DNA from: an alpha proteobacterium SCGC AAA240-E13
GTDB lineage: Bacteria > Pseudomonadota > Alphaproteobacteria > Pelagibacterales > Pelagibacteraceae
Assembly (NCBI GenBank): GCA_000504625.1
Contig: AZHR01000018.1
Location: 1-25,455 of the forward strand
Direction of reading: 5' to 3'
DNA length: 25,455 bases
Part shown: in pieces, positions 16,321 through 23,676 of the stretch
How positions within the stretch are numbered: the stretch's first letter is position 1
Layout of the letters: each line of letters starts with the position of its first letter
Program-made: the position numbers and the translations under genes
Notes under the pieces: generated by a model
Database searches by the model: none
The model's input: only the letters and a program-made list of their open reading frames with translations
Told to the model about the DNA's origin: nothing

Positions 16321-17560
16321 AGAAATTGATTTAAGTCTAGACAGAATTAAAAGATTAAATCACAAATTAGGCAATCCTGAGGATAAGTTAAGGATAATTT
16401 CTATAACGGGTACAAACGGAAAGTACTCAATAGCACAAACTATCAGATCTATTTTAGAAGAAGCAGGATATATTTGTAATCTTTACACATCTCCACACGT
16501 AAAAAAAATTAATGAAAGGTTTGTTTTTTCAGGACAAGAAATTGCTGATGATGAATTATGTGATTTAATAGAGGAAGTTGAAAAAATAAATGAGGGACAA
16601 ACTATTACCTTTTTTGAATTTTTAACCAGTTGTTTTTTTCTTAAAGCTTCAAGGGTTAATAGTGATATTACTATTTTGGAAAATGGTCTTTTTAACCGAT
16701 TTGACGCATGTTCTGCGATAAAAAAAAATTTGATGAGCATTATTTCTAGTTGTGGATTAGATCATCTAGAATGGTTACCAGAAAACGATAGAAATATTGA
16801 TCGAATTATTTTTGAAAAAACATCTAAGCTATTAAATTCAAAAATAGTTGTGTCCGAACAATATAATCAAGCAATCCTTAATAAAATAGAAAAAGCAATC
16901 ACTTATAATCCATCAAAAAAAATATTGTTTAATAAGGATTTTTCTTATTCAATAAAAGAAAGCGGTTTCAATTTTCAAGATAACTTAAGTAAAATTAAAC
17001 TTCCTTTTCCGAATTTGTTGGGAACTTATCAAATTTCAAATGTTTCAACAGCAATTGCTGCGGTTAAAAATCTTGAAGATTTTAATATAAAAAACGATCA
17101 TATAAAAAAAGGAATAAAAAAAATAAGGAGCATTGCTCGACTACAAACAATTAATAAAGGAAAGTTAAAAGAGCTTGCTACAACAAATACACTAATTATT
17201 GATGGAACCCATAATCCCCTTGGAGCTTCTGTCACCAAAAAGTATTTGGACACGTTGGATAAAAATAAAAATATTTATATGATCTTAGGTATGATGAACA
17301 ACAAGCAACACAAAGAATATCTTTCATATTTTAAAGATCAAAGAATTCATACAATTGTTGCTATTGATATTCCCAATCAAAAGAAATGTATAAAAAAAGA
17401 TAAATTAAAGAAAATAATTAATGAGGTGGGAATAAATTCTAAAACTGAAAATTCAATTCAAGAAGCTATAACCTACTTAAACAAGAAAGATAAAAACGGA
17501 ATAATACTTATCACTGGATCATTGTATTTGTGTGGTGATATATTAAATTTGAATTATTGA
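16274..17560 (+). CDS. folC: Folylpolyglutamate synthase/dihydrofolate synthase (divergent FolC)
   Basis: Mur-ligase-type ATP-dependent enzyme that adds glutamate to dihydropteroate/folate. The start is fixed by LHPKEIDLSLDRIKRL (13-28), the alphaproteobacterial FolC beginning. Also present are LYTSPHVKKINERF (70-83), ITFFEF (111-116), GLDHLEW (161-167), IDGTHNPLGAS and ILGMMNNKQ. Deviations: the P-loop GTNGKGS reads GTNGKYS (46-52), and the hallmark EVGLGGRLDATN reads ENGLFNRFDACS (136-147). Length (428) is normal. It is the last gene of the plus-strand run, and its stop lies 7 bases inside the convergent trxA coding end. Another amino-acid ligase activity cannot be excluded. Confidence 0.85.
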   Translation: MKIKKILNKLLQLHPKEIDLSLDRIKRLNHKLGNPEDKLRIISITGTNGKYSIAQTIRSILEEAGYICNLYTSPHVKKINERFVFSGQEIADDELCDLIEEVEKINEGQTITFFEFLTSCFFLKASRVNSDITILENGLFNRFDACSAIKKNLMSIISSCGLDHLEWLPENDRNIDRIIFEKTSKLLNSKIVVSEQYNQAILNKIEKAITYNPSKKILFNKDFSYSIKESGFNFQDNLSKIKLPFPNLLGTYQISNVSTAIAAVKNLEDFNIKNDHIKKGIKKIRSIARLQTINKGKLKELATTNTLIIDGTHNPLGASVTKKYLDTLDKNKNIYMILGMMNNKQHKEYLSYFKDQRIHTIVAIDIPNQKKCIKKDKLKKIINEVGINSKTENSIQEAITYLNKKDKNGIILITGSLYLCGDILNLNY

Positions 17561-17871
17561 TTTTCCTTAAGCCAGATTTTCATAGTTGACTCTGGCACAG
17601 CTCCAACTTTTGTTGCTTTCAGTTCTCCATTTTTAAATATCATAACTGTTGGAACACCTCTCACTCCAAACTTGGTCGGAGAATTGGGGCTTGAATCTAT
17701 ATCGTGATCATAAAATTTAAACTTATCAGACATTTCGTCTGAGATTTTTTCCATAATAGGTTTCAGAGTTTGACACGGCCCACACCAGGTTGCTCCAAAT
17801 TTAACAACCGCAGAAGGAGATTTCATAATCTCATTTTCAAATAAATTATCCGTACTTTTAATTAAGGCCAT
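17554..17871 (-). CDS. trxA: Thioredoxin
   Basis: Small cytosolic dithiol reductase, 105 residues. The redox motif WCGPC occupies 29-33 and the cis-proline loop is GVPT. The buried Asp and Trp that precede the active site in E. coli thioredoxin (DFWAEWCGPC) are replaced here by Lys24 and Gly26 (KFGATWCGPC), which should change the local packing and the cysteine pKa. It lies 48 bases downstream of the exonuclease gene on the same strand and converges on folC with a 7-base overlap of coding ends. A folC/trxA pairing is familiar from other Alphaproteobacteria. Confidence 0.93.
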   Translation of the reverse strand: MALIKSTDNLFENEIMKSPSAVVKFGATWCGPCQTLKPIMEKISDEMSDKFKFYDHDIDSSPNSPTKFGVRGVPTVMIFKNGELKATKVGAVPESTMKIWLKENQ

Positions 17872-17919
17872 ACACTCTATTTAGTTTTAAATTTGAAAAA
17901 GTCAACTGAGTATTTGACA

Positions 17920-19359
17920 TTAAAGTATTTTTTCATAATTTTTTCTTATTTCAGATATATAGGCATTAACATCATTAACATATTCCAATTTTTCTTTTGT
18001 AATATTTTTCTCATTTCGCATATTATCAATTAGACTTTCGGCCATAGGAATAGTCGTAAAATTTGTTTCTTCAATGCTTAGTATCTTTTTAGCAATATCT
18101 TTGTGTATTTCTTTGTATTCTTCCTTACTTAAAACTTCTGGCTGATTTTGATAAATTAGCCTTTTTCCAAAATGTTTATATCTTGGATCCTTTATTTTCG
18201 ATATTGCTTGATTTTTTTTACTCCATTCATTTATTGACTGAAATTCTTCCATTGTGTTTTTATCTTGCTCATCGGGAAATCCGTCTGAAACTAATCTGTC
18301 TTCATATGCTAATCTTTTTTCTTCTTGTGATATTTTTTTATCTCTTGCAATCTCACCCAACGCAAAACTGACTTTCTCAGAAAATTGCTTGTTTTGATAA
18401 ATTTTATCCGCTCTTTCTTTCAATTTCTTTAATCCAATATTTTTATAAATATCGAGTTCTAATCCTAAGTTTTTATCTAAAATAATAGGATGTTTATTGG
18501 CAGGCAAGTTTCGTGCCCATTTGCCAGGTTTTTTAAGTTCTCCTTTTAAAGAATTAATGTCTAGTTTTAAAAAATTTTCTGGATCTTGCTCTAAACAAAA
18601 AACTATTGGCCACTTGTATTCACCGTGGTCACATAAGTAAGTTACTAGGAAGGGTCTTGCCTTGCCATAGTAGTAAAATGTTGTGGTAAATATCCTGTCT
18701 TTCTCTAGAATGTTTGATACTTTATGTTTGGAAGTTGTATTGAACGACTGGTCGTAAATCTGTTTAGCATTTTTTCGGATTAAACGCATGATGCCCAAGC
18801 ACGCTTCACAATCTGAAATGGCTGTATGAAATTGGTCAACTTTTATATTATTTATTGTACTTAAACCCTCGAGTTGGAAAACGGGATTTTTCTTCTCTGA
18901 AAAAGTTGTGTTTATTGATTTTGGAAAAAAAAGTTTACTATTTCTTGCAACCGGTAGAAAATCTGCCTGCTCGTTGGAATTTGTATTCAGTACATAGGCT
19001 GGAAATAGACTTTTATAGTTTTCTTTTTGAAGCATAATAAAATCAAAACCTATGGAGTTCCAGCCAATCCAAATACAAGGTGACCATTTTTTTATTATTT
19101 TATGAAGTTCTTTCATTAGTTGATAATGACTAGAATTTGATTTTTTCATCTGATAAAAGCCTTTATTTACCCACAAGGAATACGGATCTGGCACATGTCC
19201 TGACTTATTTCTACAATTTAGTTCAAAACGTTCTATTTCCTTTAATTCAGGATTAACTAAAATTCCCGCTATGGAGATAATACTAGAATAGGAAGTAGAG
19301 GCTCCTTGAGATTCTATATCTATTATTGCAATATTTTTCATAGTTAAACTATTTACCAT
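17920..19359 (-). CDS. sbcB: Exodeoxyribonuclease I-like DEDDh exonuclease
   Basis: 3'-5' single-strand DNA exonuclease of the ExoI type, used in recombination and mismatch repair. Of the DEDDh residues, Asp14 and Glu16 (IIDIES), the Asp in GWNSIGFDFIML and the H-x-x-x-x-D of FHTAISDC are visible. Between them lie ADFLPVARNSKLFFP and FQLEGLSTINNIK, matching the ExoI pattern LDxxRxxxxxxP and FRLExLTxANGI. The downstream DPENFLKLD, ANKHPIIL and helical C-terminal part also fit the ExoI SH3-like and C-terminal domains. At 479 residues it has full family length. A second ATG at 19341 is an equally plausible start, since the catalytic strand follows at once. It is transcribed toward trxA. Confidence 0.85.
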   Translation of the reverse strand: MVNSLTMKNIAIIDIESQGASTSYSSIISIAGILVNPELKEIERFELNCRNKSGHVPDPYSLWVNKGFYQMKKSNSSHYQLMKELHKIIKKWSPCIWIGWNSIGFDFIMLQKENYKSLFPAYVLNTNSNEQADFLPVARNSKLFFPKSINTTFSEKKNPVFQLEGLSTINNIKVDQFHTAISDCEACLGIMRLIRKNAKQIYDQSFNTTSKHKVSNILEKDRIFTTTFYYYGKARPFLVTYLCDHGEYKWPIVFCLEQDPENFLKLDINSLKGELKKPGKWARNLPANKHPIILDKNLGLELDIYKNIGLKKLKERADKIYQNKQFSEKVSFALGEIARDKKISQEEKRLAYEDRLVSDGFPDEQDKNTMEEFQSINEWSKKNQAISKIKDPRYKHFGKRLIYQNQPEVLSKEEYKEIHKDIAKKILSIEETNFTTIPMAESLIDNMRNEKNITKEKLEYVNDVNAYISEIRKNYEKIL

Positions 19360-19491
19360 ATATAATTATTGCAAATGTGAGGATTTAGTTTTTTTAGATG
19401 AAATCCTAAACACAGCGACAAAACAATATGATAACTAATATTTAGTTAATTTGTTATATAGGTATTTCTGTTATAAAAGTCAAACATATTT

Positions 19492-20199
19492 ATGAAATTG
19501 AGTAGATCAAAATGGGAGAATTTTATTCGTTGTCCATTTTGTTTTTATTTGAAAGAAAAACATAATATCGATCCTCCTTCAACTCCAAGGTTTAATATTA
19601 ATATGAGAGTTGACAGCTTGTTGAAAGAAGAATTTGATCAATACAGAACAAATCAAAAACCTCATCCCATTTTTAAAAAAAATAATTTAAATTTTGTTCC
19701 ATACAACCTTGATCCTCAAAAACTAAAAGATTACAGGAATAATAGAAAAGGAATAGAAGCAAAATCAAAAAAAACAGAATTTATTTTATATGGAGCCTTA
19801 GATGACCTGTGGCTTAATAAAGATACAGATGAAATTGTCGTTTTGGACTACAAGGCAACATCAAACAAGAATGATCCGGATTATGTTAATTCTTCTCAAG
19901 AATATCACAAATCATATAAACGCCAGTTGGATTTCTACGCATATCTTCTGAAACTAAATAATTATAAGATTTGTAAGACAGGTTACTGGCTAATATGCAA
20001 TGCAACAGATGAAAATCAGAAAACCTTTGAAGGTAAATTGTCTTTTAAAATCACCTTGTTATCCTATGATTTAAAAACTGACTATATTGAAGATATTCTT
20101 ACACAAGTTGAAAAATGCTTAAAACTTGAAAAACCTCCAGCTTCTGGAAAATTTTGTGGTAACTGCACTTGGCATAAATTGGTCTCTCCTTACAAATAG
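19492..20199 (+). CDS. PD-(D/E)XK nuclease (Cas4/RecB-like single domain)
   Basis: Stand-alone nuclease domain of 235 residues. The core is GALDDLW (101-107), then VVLDYKAT (117-124) with Asp119 and Lys121 of the D-x-K signature, and the RecB-family Q-x-x-x-Y motif QLDFYAY (145-151). Two Cys pairs flank the fold, CPFC (14-17) and CGNC (222-225). This suggests an iron-sulfur cluster or zinc site, like the Cas4/AddB staples but with a two-plus-two rather than one-plus-three layout. N-terminal KLSRSKWENFIRCP is typical of RecB-like PD-(D/E)XK proteins. It is divergent from the exonuclease I gene (132-base gap) and followed after 25 bases by rmuC, so a DNA-repair role is inferred. No cas genes or CRISPR repeats are nearby. 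Confidence 0.78.
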   Translation: MKLSRSKWENFIRCPFCFYLKEKHNIDPPSTPRFNINMRVDSLLKEEFDQYRTNQKPHPIFKKNNLNFVPYNLDPQKLKDYRNNRKGIEAKSKKTEFILYGALDDLWLNKDTDEIVVLDYKATSNKNDPDYVNSSQEYHKSYKRQLDFYAYLLKLNNYKICKTGYWLICNATDENQKTFEGKLSFKITLLSYDLKTDYIEDILTQVEKCLKLEKPPASGKFCGNCTWHKLVSPYK

Positions 20200-20224
20200 A
20201 TATGATAACTGCTATTATAAAATT

Positions 20225-21361
20225 ATGACAGAGTCTGTTATTTATATTTTATTTGGTTTTTCTTTATTTGGTATACTTTATTACTTTTTTTTAAGACCAA
20301 AAAAGAGAATCGAACAAGACAAAATAGACTTGGCAACTAAAGATGCTGAGTTAAAAGCTGGCGAAGAAGCTAAGCAAGAATTAAAAAATCAACTTACAAA
20401 AAAAGAAGAGCAAATTACAAAGCTTTATCAATCTATTGAGAATGTGAGTGAATATAAGAAAATTGCCACAGAAGCTATCAATAAGCACGATGGTGCTATG
20501 ACTAAATATACCAACTGGTGGGAAAAGCTAACTACAAATATACAATATCAAGGGAAGTTCAATCAGGTTCATTTAGAAAACATATTAATCCAAAATGGAT
20601 TTACAAAAGATAGAGATTTTATAGTTCAAAAAAAACAAAGTACTTACGATGTGGAAGAAAATAAGGATAAAGACGTAACTCCAGATATTGTTTTAACTTT
20701 ACCACAAAGAAACTACGTGGTTGATTGCAAAGTTTCTTTAACCAGCTGGACAAAATTTGTTAGTGAAAAAAACGATAAGGAAAAAGCTAGATATCTAAAG
20801 GACCATATGGATTCCGTAAAACGTCACATAAATAGTTTAGCAAATAAAAACTATCACAAATTGTATAATTTAAAATCTTTTCAGTCAGTAATAATGTTTT
20901 TTCCCGCAGAATCTTTATACAAAACTACAATAAAAGAAGATAATGAGCTTTTAACACACGCCCTTAAGTCCAATATTATACTAGCTTCTCCTGATGATTT
21001 TCTGAAAATGATAAAATTATTTGAACAAATTATCAATGAAAACAAGCAAGTTGAAAATATTAGTAGAGTAATTGGATCTGCAGAAAAAATATTTGATAAA
21101 TATGTAGATGTAAAATTAGCTATTAAGGGAGCTCTTCAAACTTATAGATCTCATGGAACTCATCTTCGAAATATTGTTACAAAATCTTGGGGATCACAAG
21201 GACTTGAAAAACAAATAAAAAAATTAAAAGATGATCATGGGGTCATTCCTGGAAAACAAATACCAGAAATTCCATCAGAACAAACTACTATAGTTAATGT
21301 GGATGATCCCGAAGAAGAAGAAAAAGTTATTAATCTTAGTCCTGATAAAAAAAAACAGTAA
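20225..21361 (+). CDS. rmuC: DNA recombination protein RmuC
   Basis: RmuC family protein, thought to limit recombination at inverted repeats. Starting at ATG 20225 gives 378 residues: an N-terminal membrane segment (4-22), a charged coiled coil (25-80), then the RmuC domain. Conserved parts are LENILIQNGF (117-126), TPDIVLTLP (152-160), VVDCKVSLTSW (165-175) with an endonuclease-like D-x-K, the HMDSVKRHINSLANKNY stretch, FQSVIMFFPAE and LASPDDFL. The membrane anchor argues against the longer reading frame beginning inside the preceding nuclease gene. It converges on nadE with a 2-base gap between stops. Confidence 0.93.
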   Translation: MTESVIYILFGFSLFGILYYFFLRPKKRIEQDKIDLATKDAELKAGEEAKQELKNQLTKKEEQITKLYQSIENVSEYKKIATEAINKHDGAMTKYTNWWEKLTTNIQYQGKFNQVHLENILIQNGFTKDRDFIVQKKQSTYDVEENKDKDVTPDIVLTLPQRNYVVDCKVSLTSWTKFVSEKNDKEKARYLKDHMDSVKRHINSLANKNYHKLYNLKSFQSVIMFFPAESLYKTTIKEDNELLTHALKSNIILASPDDFLKMIKLFEQIINENKQVENISRVIGSAEKIFDKYVDVKLAIKGALQTYRSHGTHLRNIVTKSWGSQGLEKQIKKLKDDHGVIPGKQIPEIPSEQTTIVNVDDPEEEEKVINLSPDKKKQ

Positions 21362-21363
21362 TT

Positions 21364-21834
21364 TTAGTTGTTATCATCAAATTTGCAAACGGGAATAGGT
21401 ATCATCTTATGTAGATTTTTATTTCTAATTTCTAAATACTTTTTGTGATTTTTATCTGTTGGATTTTTCATAGCCTCTTCTAGTTCTTTGTAAGTCATAC
21501 CTAATTGACTTGTGTCCGTTCGACCATCTAGCCACAAACCATCTGTGGGTTCGGCTTTAATTATATCATCTAATATCTTTAACTCTTTCCCCATTTCCCA
21601 TATTTGAGTTTTAGTACAGTCAGCAATGGGAGAAATATCTACTCCACCATCTCCATATTTAGTATAAAAACCTACTCCAAAATCTTCAACTTTATTTCCA
21701 GTTCCAACAACTATTCCATTACTTGATCCTGCTACTTGATATAGTGCTGTCATTCTAATTCTTGCTTTGCTATTTGCATATGCATGCTCACTATTATAAT
21801 CTGCTAACGCATTTTGAAACTGATCAAAAAACAT
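21364..21834 (-). CDS. nadE: NAD synthetase, C-terminal part (second half of split nadE)
   Basis: C-terminal 156 residues of ammonia-dependent NAD synthetase (deamido-NAD to NAD). Visible motifs are ANSKARIRMTALYQ, the highly conserved VVGTGNKVEDFGVGFYTKYG region, GGVDISPIADCTK and ADP/NaAD-site residues PTDGLWLDGRTD with LGMTYKELE. The frame opens with its own ATG (21834-21832), which overlaps the end of the 5' part by 11 bases in another frame. Joined in the correct register the two parts give about 250 residues, the normal length. This half lacks the ATP pyrophosphatase loop, so it cannot act alone. Confidence 0.85.
   Translation of the reverse strand: MFFDQFQNALADYNSEHAYANSKARIRMTALYQVAGSSNGIVVGTGNKVEDFGVGFYTKYGDGGVDISPIADCTKTQIWEMGKELKILDDIIKAEPTDGLWLDGRTDTSQLGMTYKELEEAMKNPTDKNHKKYLEIRNKNLHKMIPIPVCKFDDNN
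21824..21834 (-). other. Frame junction in nadE at a run of six T
   Basis: On the minus strand the sequence reads ATGTTTTTTGA. The first frame runs GTT TTT TGA and stops. Skipping one T gives GTT TTT GAT, which restores the family sequence (NVF followed by DQF). The same bases hold the ATG of the second frame. The site could be a one-base insertion, an assembly or sequencing error in a homopolymer, a +1 frameshift site at UUU-UGA, or a start-stop overlap for two coupled subunits. Confidence 0.75.
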
Positions 21835-22108
21835 TATCTAAATTTATTTTTATAACTTCTACGTTTTTAAATTTCTCTTTTAACCAGTTGCAATGATATT
21901 TGCTCAAATCGTCTTGAACTTTAATTTGTTTTATTGGCATTGACAGGATAAATGTTTTTATACCTGTTAACGCACAAATTGTGCTAGTTACTGCCGAATC
22001 TATGCCGCCAGATACACCTATAACCAAACAATCTGGTTTTATAGGCATGGATTCACAATAGTTTAAAATCCACTTTTTGATTTTTTCTACTCTTTTACCA
22101 GCATTCAT
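21824..22108 (-). CDS. nadE: NAD synthetase, N-terminal part (first half of split nadE)
   Basis: N-terminal 94 residues of the NAD synthetase, holding the PP-loop for ATP, VIGVSGGIDSAV (29-40). The conserved MPIKQIK region and NWLKEKFKNVEVIKINLDNVF follow, after which the frame meets TGA. The start ATG (22108-22106) lies 54 bases from the divergent pentapeptide-repeat gene. NadE is usually essential unless NAD precursors are salvaged by another route, so a broken copy would matter for the cell. The sequence on both sides of the break is well conserved, which favours a very recent lesion, a recoding event or an assembly error over old decay. Confidence 0.85.
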   Translation of the reverse strand: MNAGKRVEKIKKWILNYCESMPIKPDCLVIGVSGGIDSAVTSTICALTGIKTFILSMPIKQIKVQDDLSKYHCNWLKEKFKNVEVIKINLDNVF

Positions 22109-22162
22109 AAAATTGTCGTTTTTTTTTAGAAAGATTATGACATTATTATATTAGTAAAATAA

Positions 22163-22678
22163 ATGATTAAAAATATTTTTTTTATTTTGTTTTTTTTAAT
22201 AAGTTTCACATTAAAAGCAGGCGCTACTTGCGATGATAAACCTGGAGACGGCGTTGATTATTCAGGTTGCCAGTTTGCGGATGGTCAAGATTTAAGTGCA
22301 AGCTATCTACCTAATTCAAGTTTAAACCTCACTTCATTCATTAAAGTTAATTTTAATAAAAGTATTATGATGCATTCAGACCTATCAAATGGTAATTTTG
22401 CTGAATCCTCATTTTTCAGAGCCAACCTTTATGAAGCCACTCTTGAGGGTGGAAACTTTGAAGGTTCCAATTTTGAAAGCGCAAATCTAACACGAACTAA
22501 ATTTAATGGAACTTCTTTAATTGGTGCCTCTTTTAAAAATTCTTTATTGGTAGAGTCAGATTTTACAGCTGCCAATATTCTTAATGCAAACTTTGAGGGT
22601 GCTAATCTCAATAACGCTACCTGGATTGATGGAAATAGGTGTGGTCTAGAATCTATTGGTCTATGTAAAAAGCAATAA
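22163..22678 (+). CDS. Exported pentapeptide-repeat protein
   Basis: Small secreted protein of 171 residues. The N-terminus is a clear signal peptide (hydrophobic 4-18, then LKAGATC, with probable cleavage near residue 21). The rest is a right-handed quadrilateral beta-helix made of A-(D/N)-L/F-x-x repeats from about residue 30 to 152, for example NFEGSNFESANLTRTKFNG. It ends with a short cap holding two Cys (CGLESIGLC); two further Cys lie near the start of the mature protein (TC and GCQF), so disulfides are plausible in the periplasm. The function of such solitary exported repeat proteins is not known. It leads a short operon with pcm (6-base gap) and an acylphosphatase. Confidence 0.85.
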   Translation: MIKNIFFILFFLISFTLKAGATCDDKPGDGVDYSGCQFADGQDLSASYLPNSSLNLTSFIKVNFNKSIMMHSDLSNGNFAESSFFRANLYEATLEGGNFEGSNFESANLTRTKFNGTSLIGASFKNSLLVESDFTAANILNANFEGANLNNATWIDGNRCGLESIGLCKKQ

Positions 22679-22684
22679 ATTAAA

Positions 22685-23377
22685 ATGTTATTTTCAGGAT
22701 TATTTCCTTGGCTAGAAAACAAAAAAAAATCTACATACTTAAAAAATCAAAAAAATGATGAACTTATTGATGAATTAAAAATTGAAGGTATAACTGATAA
22801 AAAAATTTTATCATCCATCAAAAAAGTTCCTAGAGAGTTATTCGTTGAAGAACATTTAATTAAAGAAGCTTACAAAAATAATGCTTTGTCAACGGATTGT
22901 GGACAAACTGTTTCACAACCTTATGTAGTGGCTTATATGATTTCATGTTTAAATTTAAAAAATACAGATAAAATATTAGAAATAGGAACGGGTACAGGTT
23001 GGCAAACAGCTATTTTAGCTCATTTGTGTAAAGAAGTTTTTACAATTGAAAGATTTAACATTTTGTTAAATAAAGCAAAAAAAAATATTGCAAAGCTTAA
23101 TATAAAAAATATCAATTACAAATTAGGAAATGGAATTAAAGGTTGGGGAGAAAAAATTTTATTTGATGCAATAATTATAAGTGCAGCATCAGACGTTATT
23201 CCTGAAAAGTTATTAGGAAGCTTAAAATCAAGTAGATACTTAATTATGCCAAAAAAATATCATACAGAAAATCAAAAATTATTATTAATTAAAAAAAATA
23301 ACGACAATTATTTTGATCAAGAAGAATTGCTAGATGTAAAATTTGTTCCACTTCTAAATGAAGATATCGTAAAATAA
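22685..23377 (+). CDS. pcm: Protein-L-isoaspartate O-methyltransferase
   Basis: SAM-dependent methyltransferase that starts repair of isoaspartyl residues in aged proteins. Conserved parts are VPRELFVEE (48-56), the signature GQTVSQPYVVAYM (73-85), the SAM-binding ILEIGTGTGWQTAILA (97-112), TIERF and FDAIIISAASDVIPEKLL. The 230-residue protein has about 22 extra N-terminal residues before the usual start of the domain (LIDELKIEGITDKK); no later ATG is available. Repair methylation fits a slow-growing oligotroph. It is 4 bases upstream of the acylphosphatase start. Confidence 0.92.
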   Translation: MLFSGLFPWLENKKKSTYLKNQKNDELIDELKIEGITDKKILSSIKKVPRELFVEEHLIKEAYKNNALSTDCGQTVSQPYVVAYMISCLNLKNTDKILEIGTGTGWQTAILAHLCKEVFTIERFNILLNKAKKNIAKLNIKNINYKLGNGIKGWGEKILFDAIIISAASDVIPEKLLGSLKSSRYLIMPKKYHTENQKLLLIKKNNDNYFDQEELLDVKFVPLLNEDIVK

Positions 23378-23381
23378 TAAT

Positions 23382-23663
23382 TTGAAAAAAATACGAATTA
23401 TAATTTCGGGAGTTGTTACTGGTGTAGGTTTTAGATGGTGGTTAAAGATGATAGCCAACGAAAGAAATGTCTATGGCTGGGTAAGAAATAATGCTGAAAA
23501 AGAAGTAGAGGCGATATTGATTGGTAATGAAGAAGATGTAAATTATATTATTGAACTTTGTAGAAAAGGTCCCAATTTATCAAACGTAAAAAGTATTAAA
23601 ATTGAAGATTATAAAAAAATTTACTTAAAAAAAACTTTCGATATCTTGTATGAGAAAAAATAA
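23382..23663 (+). CDS. acyP: Acylphosphatase
   Basis: Small ferredoxin-like-fold hydrolase of acyl phosphates, 93 residues. The catalytic Arg18 and Asn36 lie in GVVTGVGFRWW (10-20) and GWVRNN (32-37), with the usual spacing. The start is a TTG at 23382, giving KKIRIIISGVV, the normal first beta strand; no ATG is suitably placed. It follows pcm after 4 bases and converges on the lysine-rich protein gene with 13 bases between stops. A physiological substrate is not established for bacterial acylphosphatases. Confidence 0.92.
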   Translation: MKKIRIIISGVVTGVGFRWWLKMIANERNVYGWVRNNAEKEVEAILIGNEEDVNYIIELCRKGPNLSNVKSIKIEDYKKIYLKKTFDILYEKK

Positions 23664-23676
23664 GATTTAAGTAACG

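Noticed and set aside
19380..19407. Inverted repeat AGGATTT/AAATCCT between the divergent nuclease genes
   Set aside because: The 7-base stem is A/T-rich with a 14-base loop and no adjoining T-run in terminator position. It is expected by chance in such sequence, though an operator is not excluded.
20126..20224. Extended N-terminus of rmuC inside the preceding nuclease gene
   Set aside because: It would put about 33 hydrophilic residues ahead of the membrane anchor and overlap the conserved CGNC end of the nuclease. The ATG at 20225 is the natural start.
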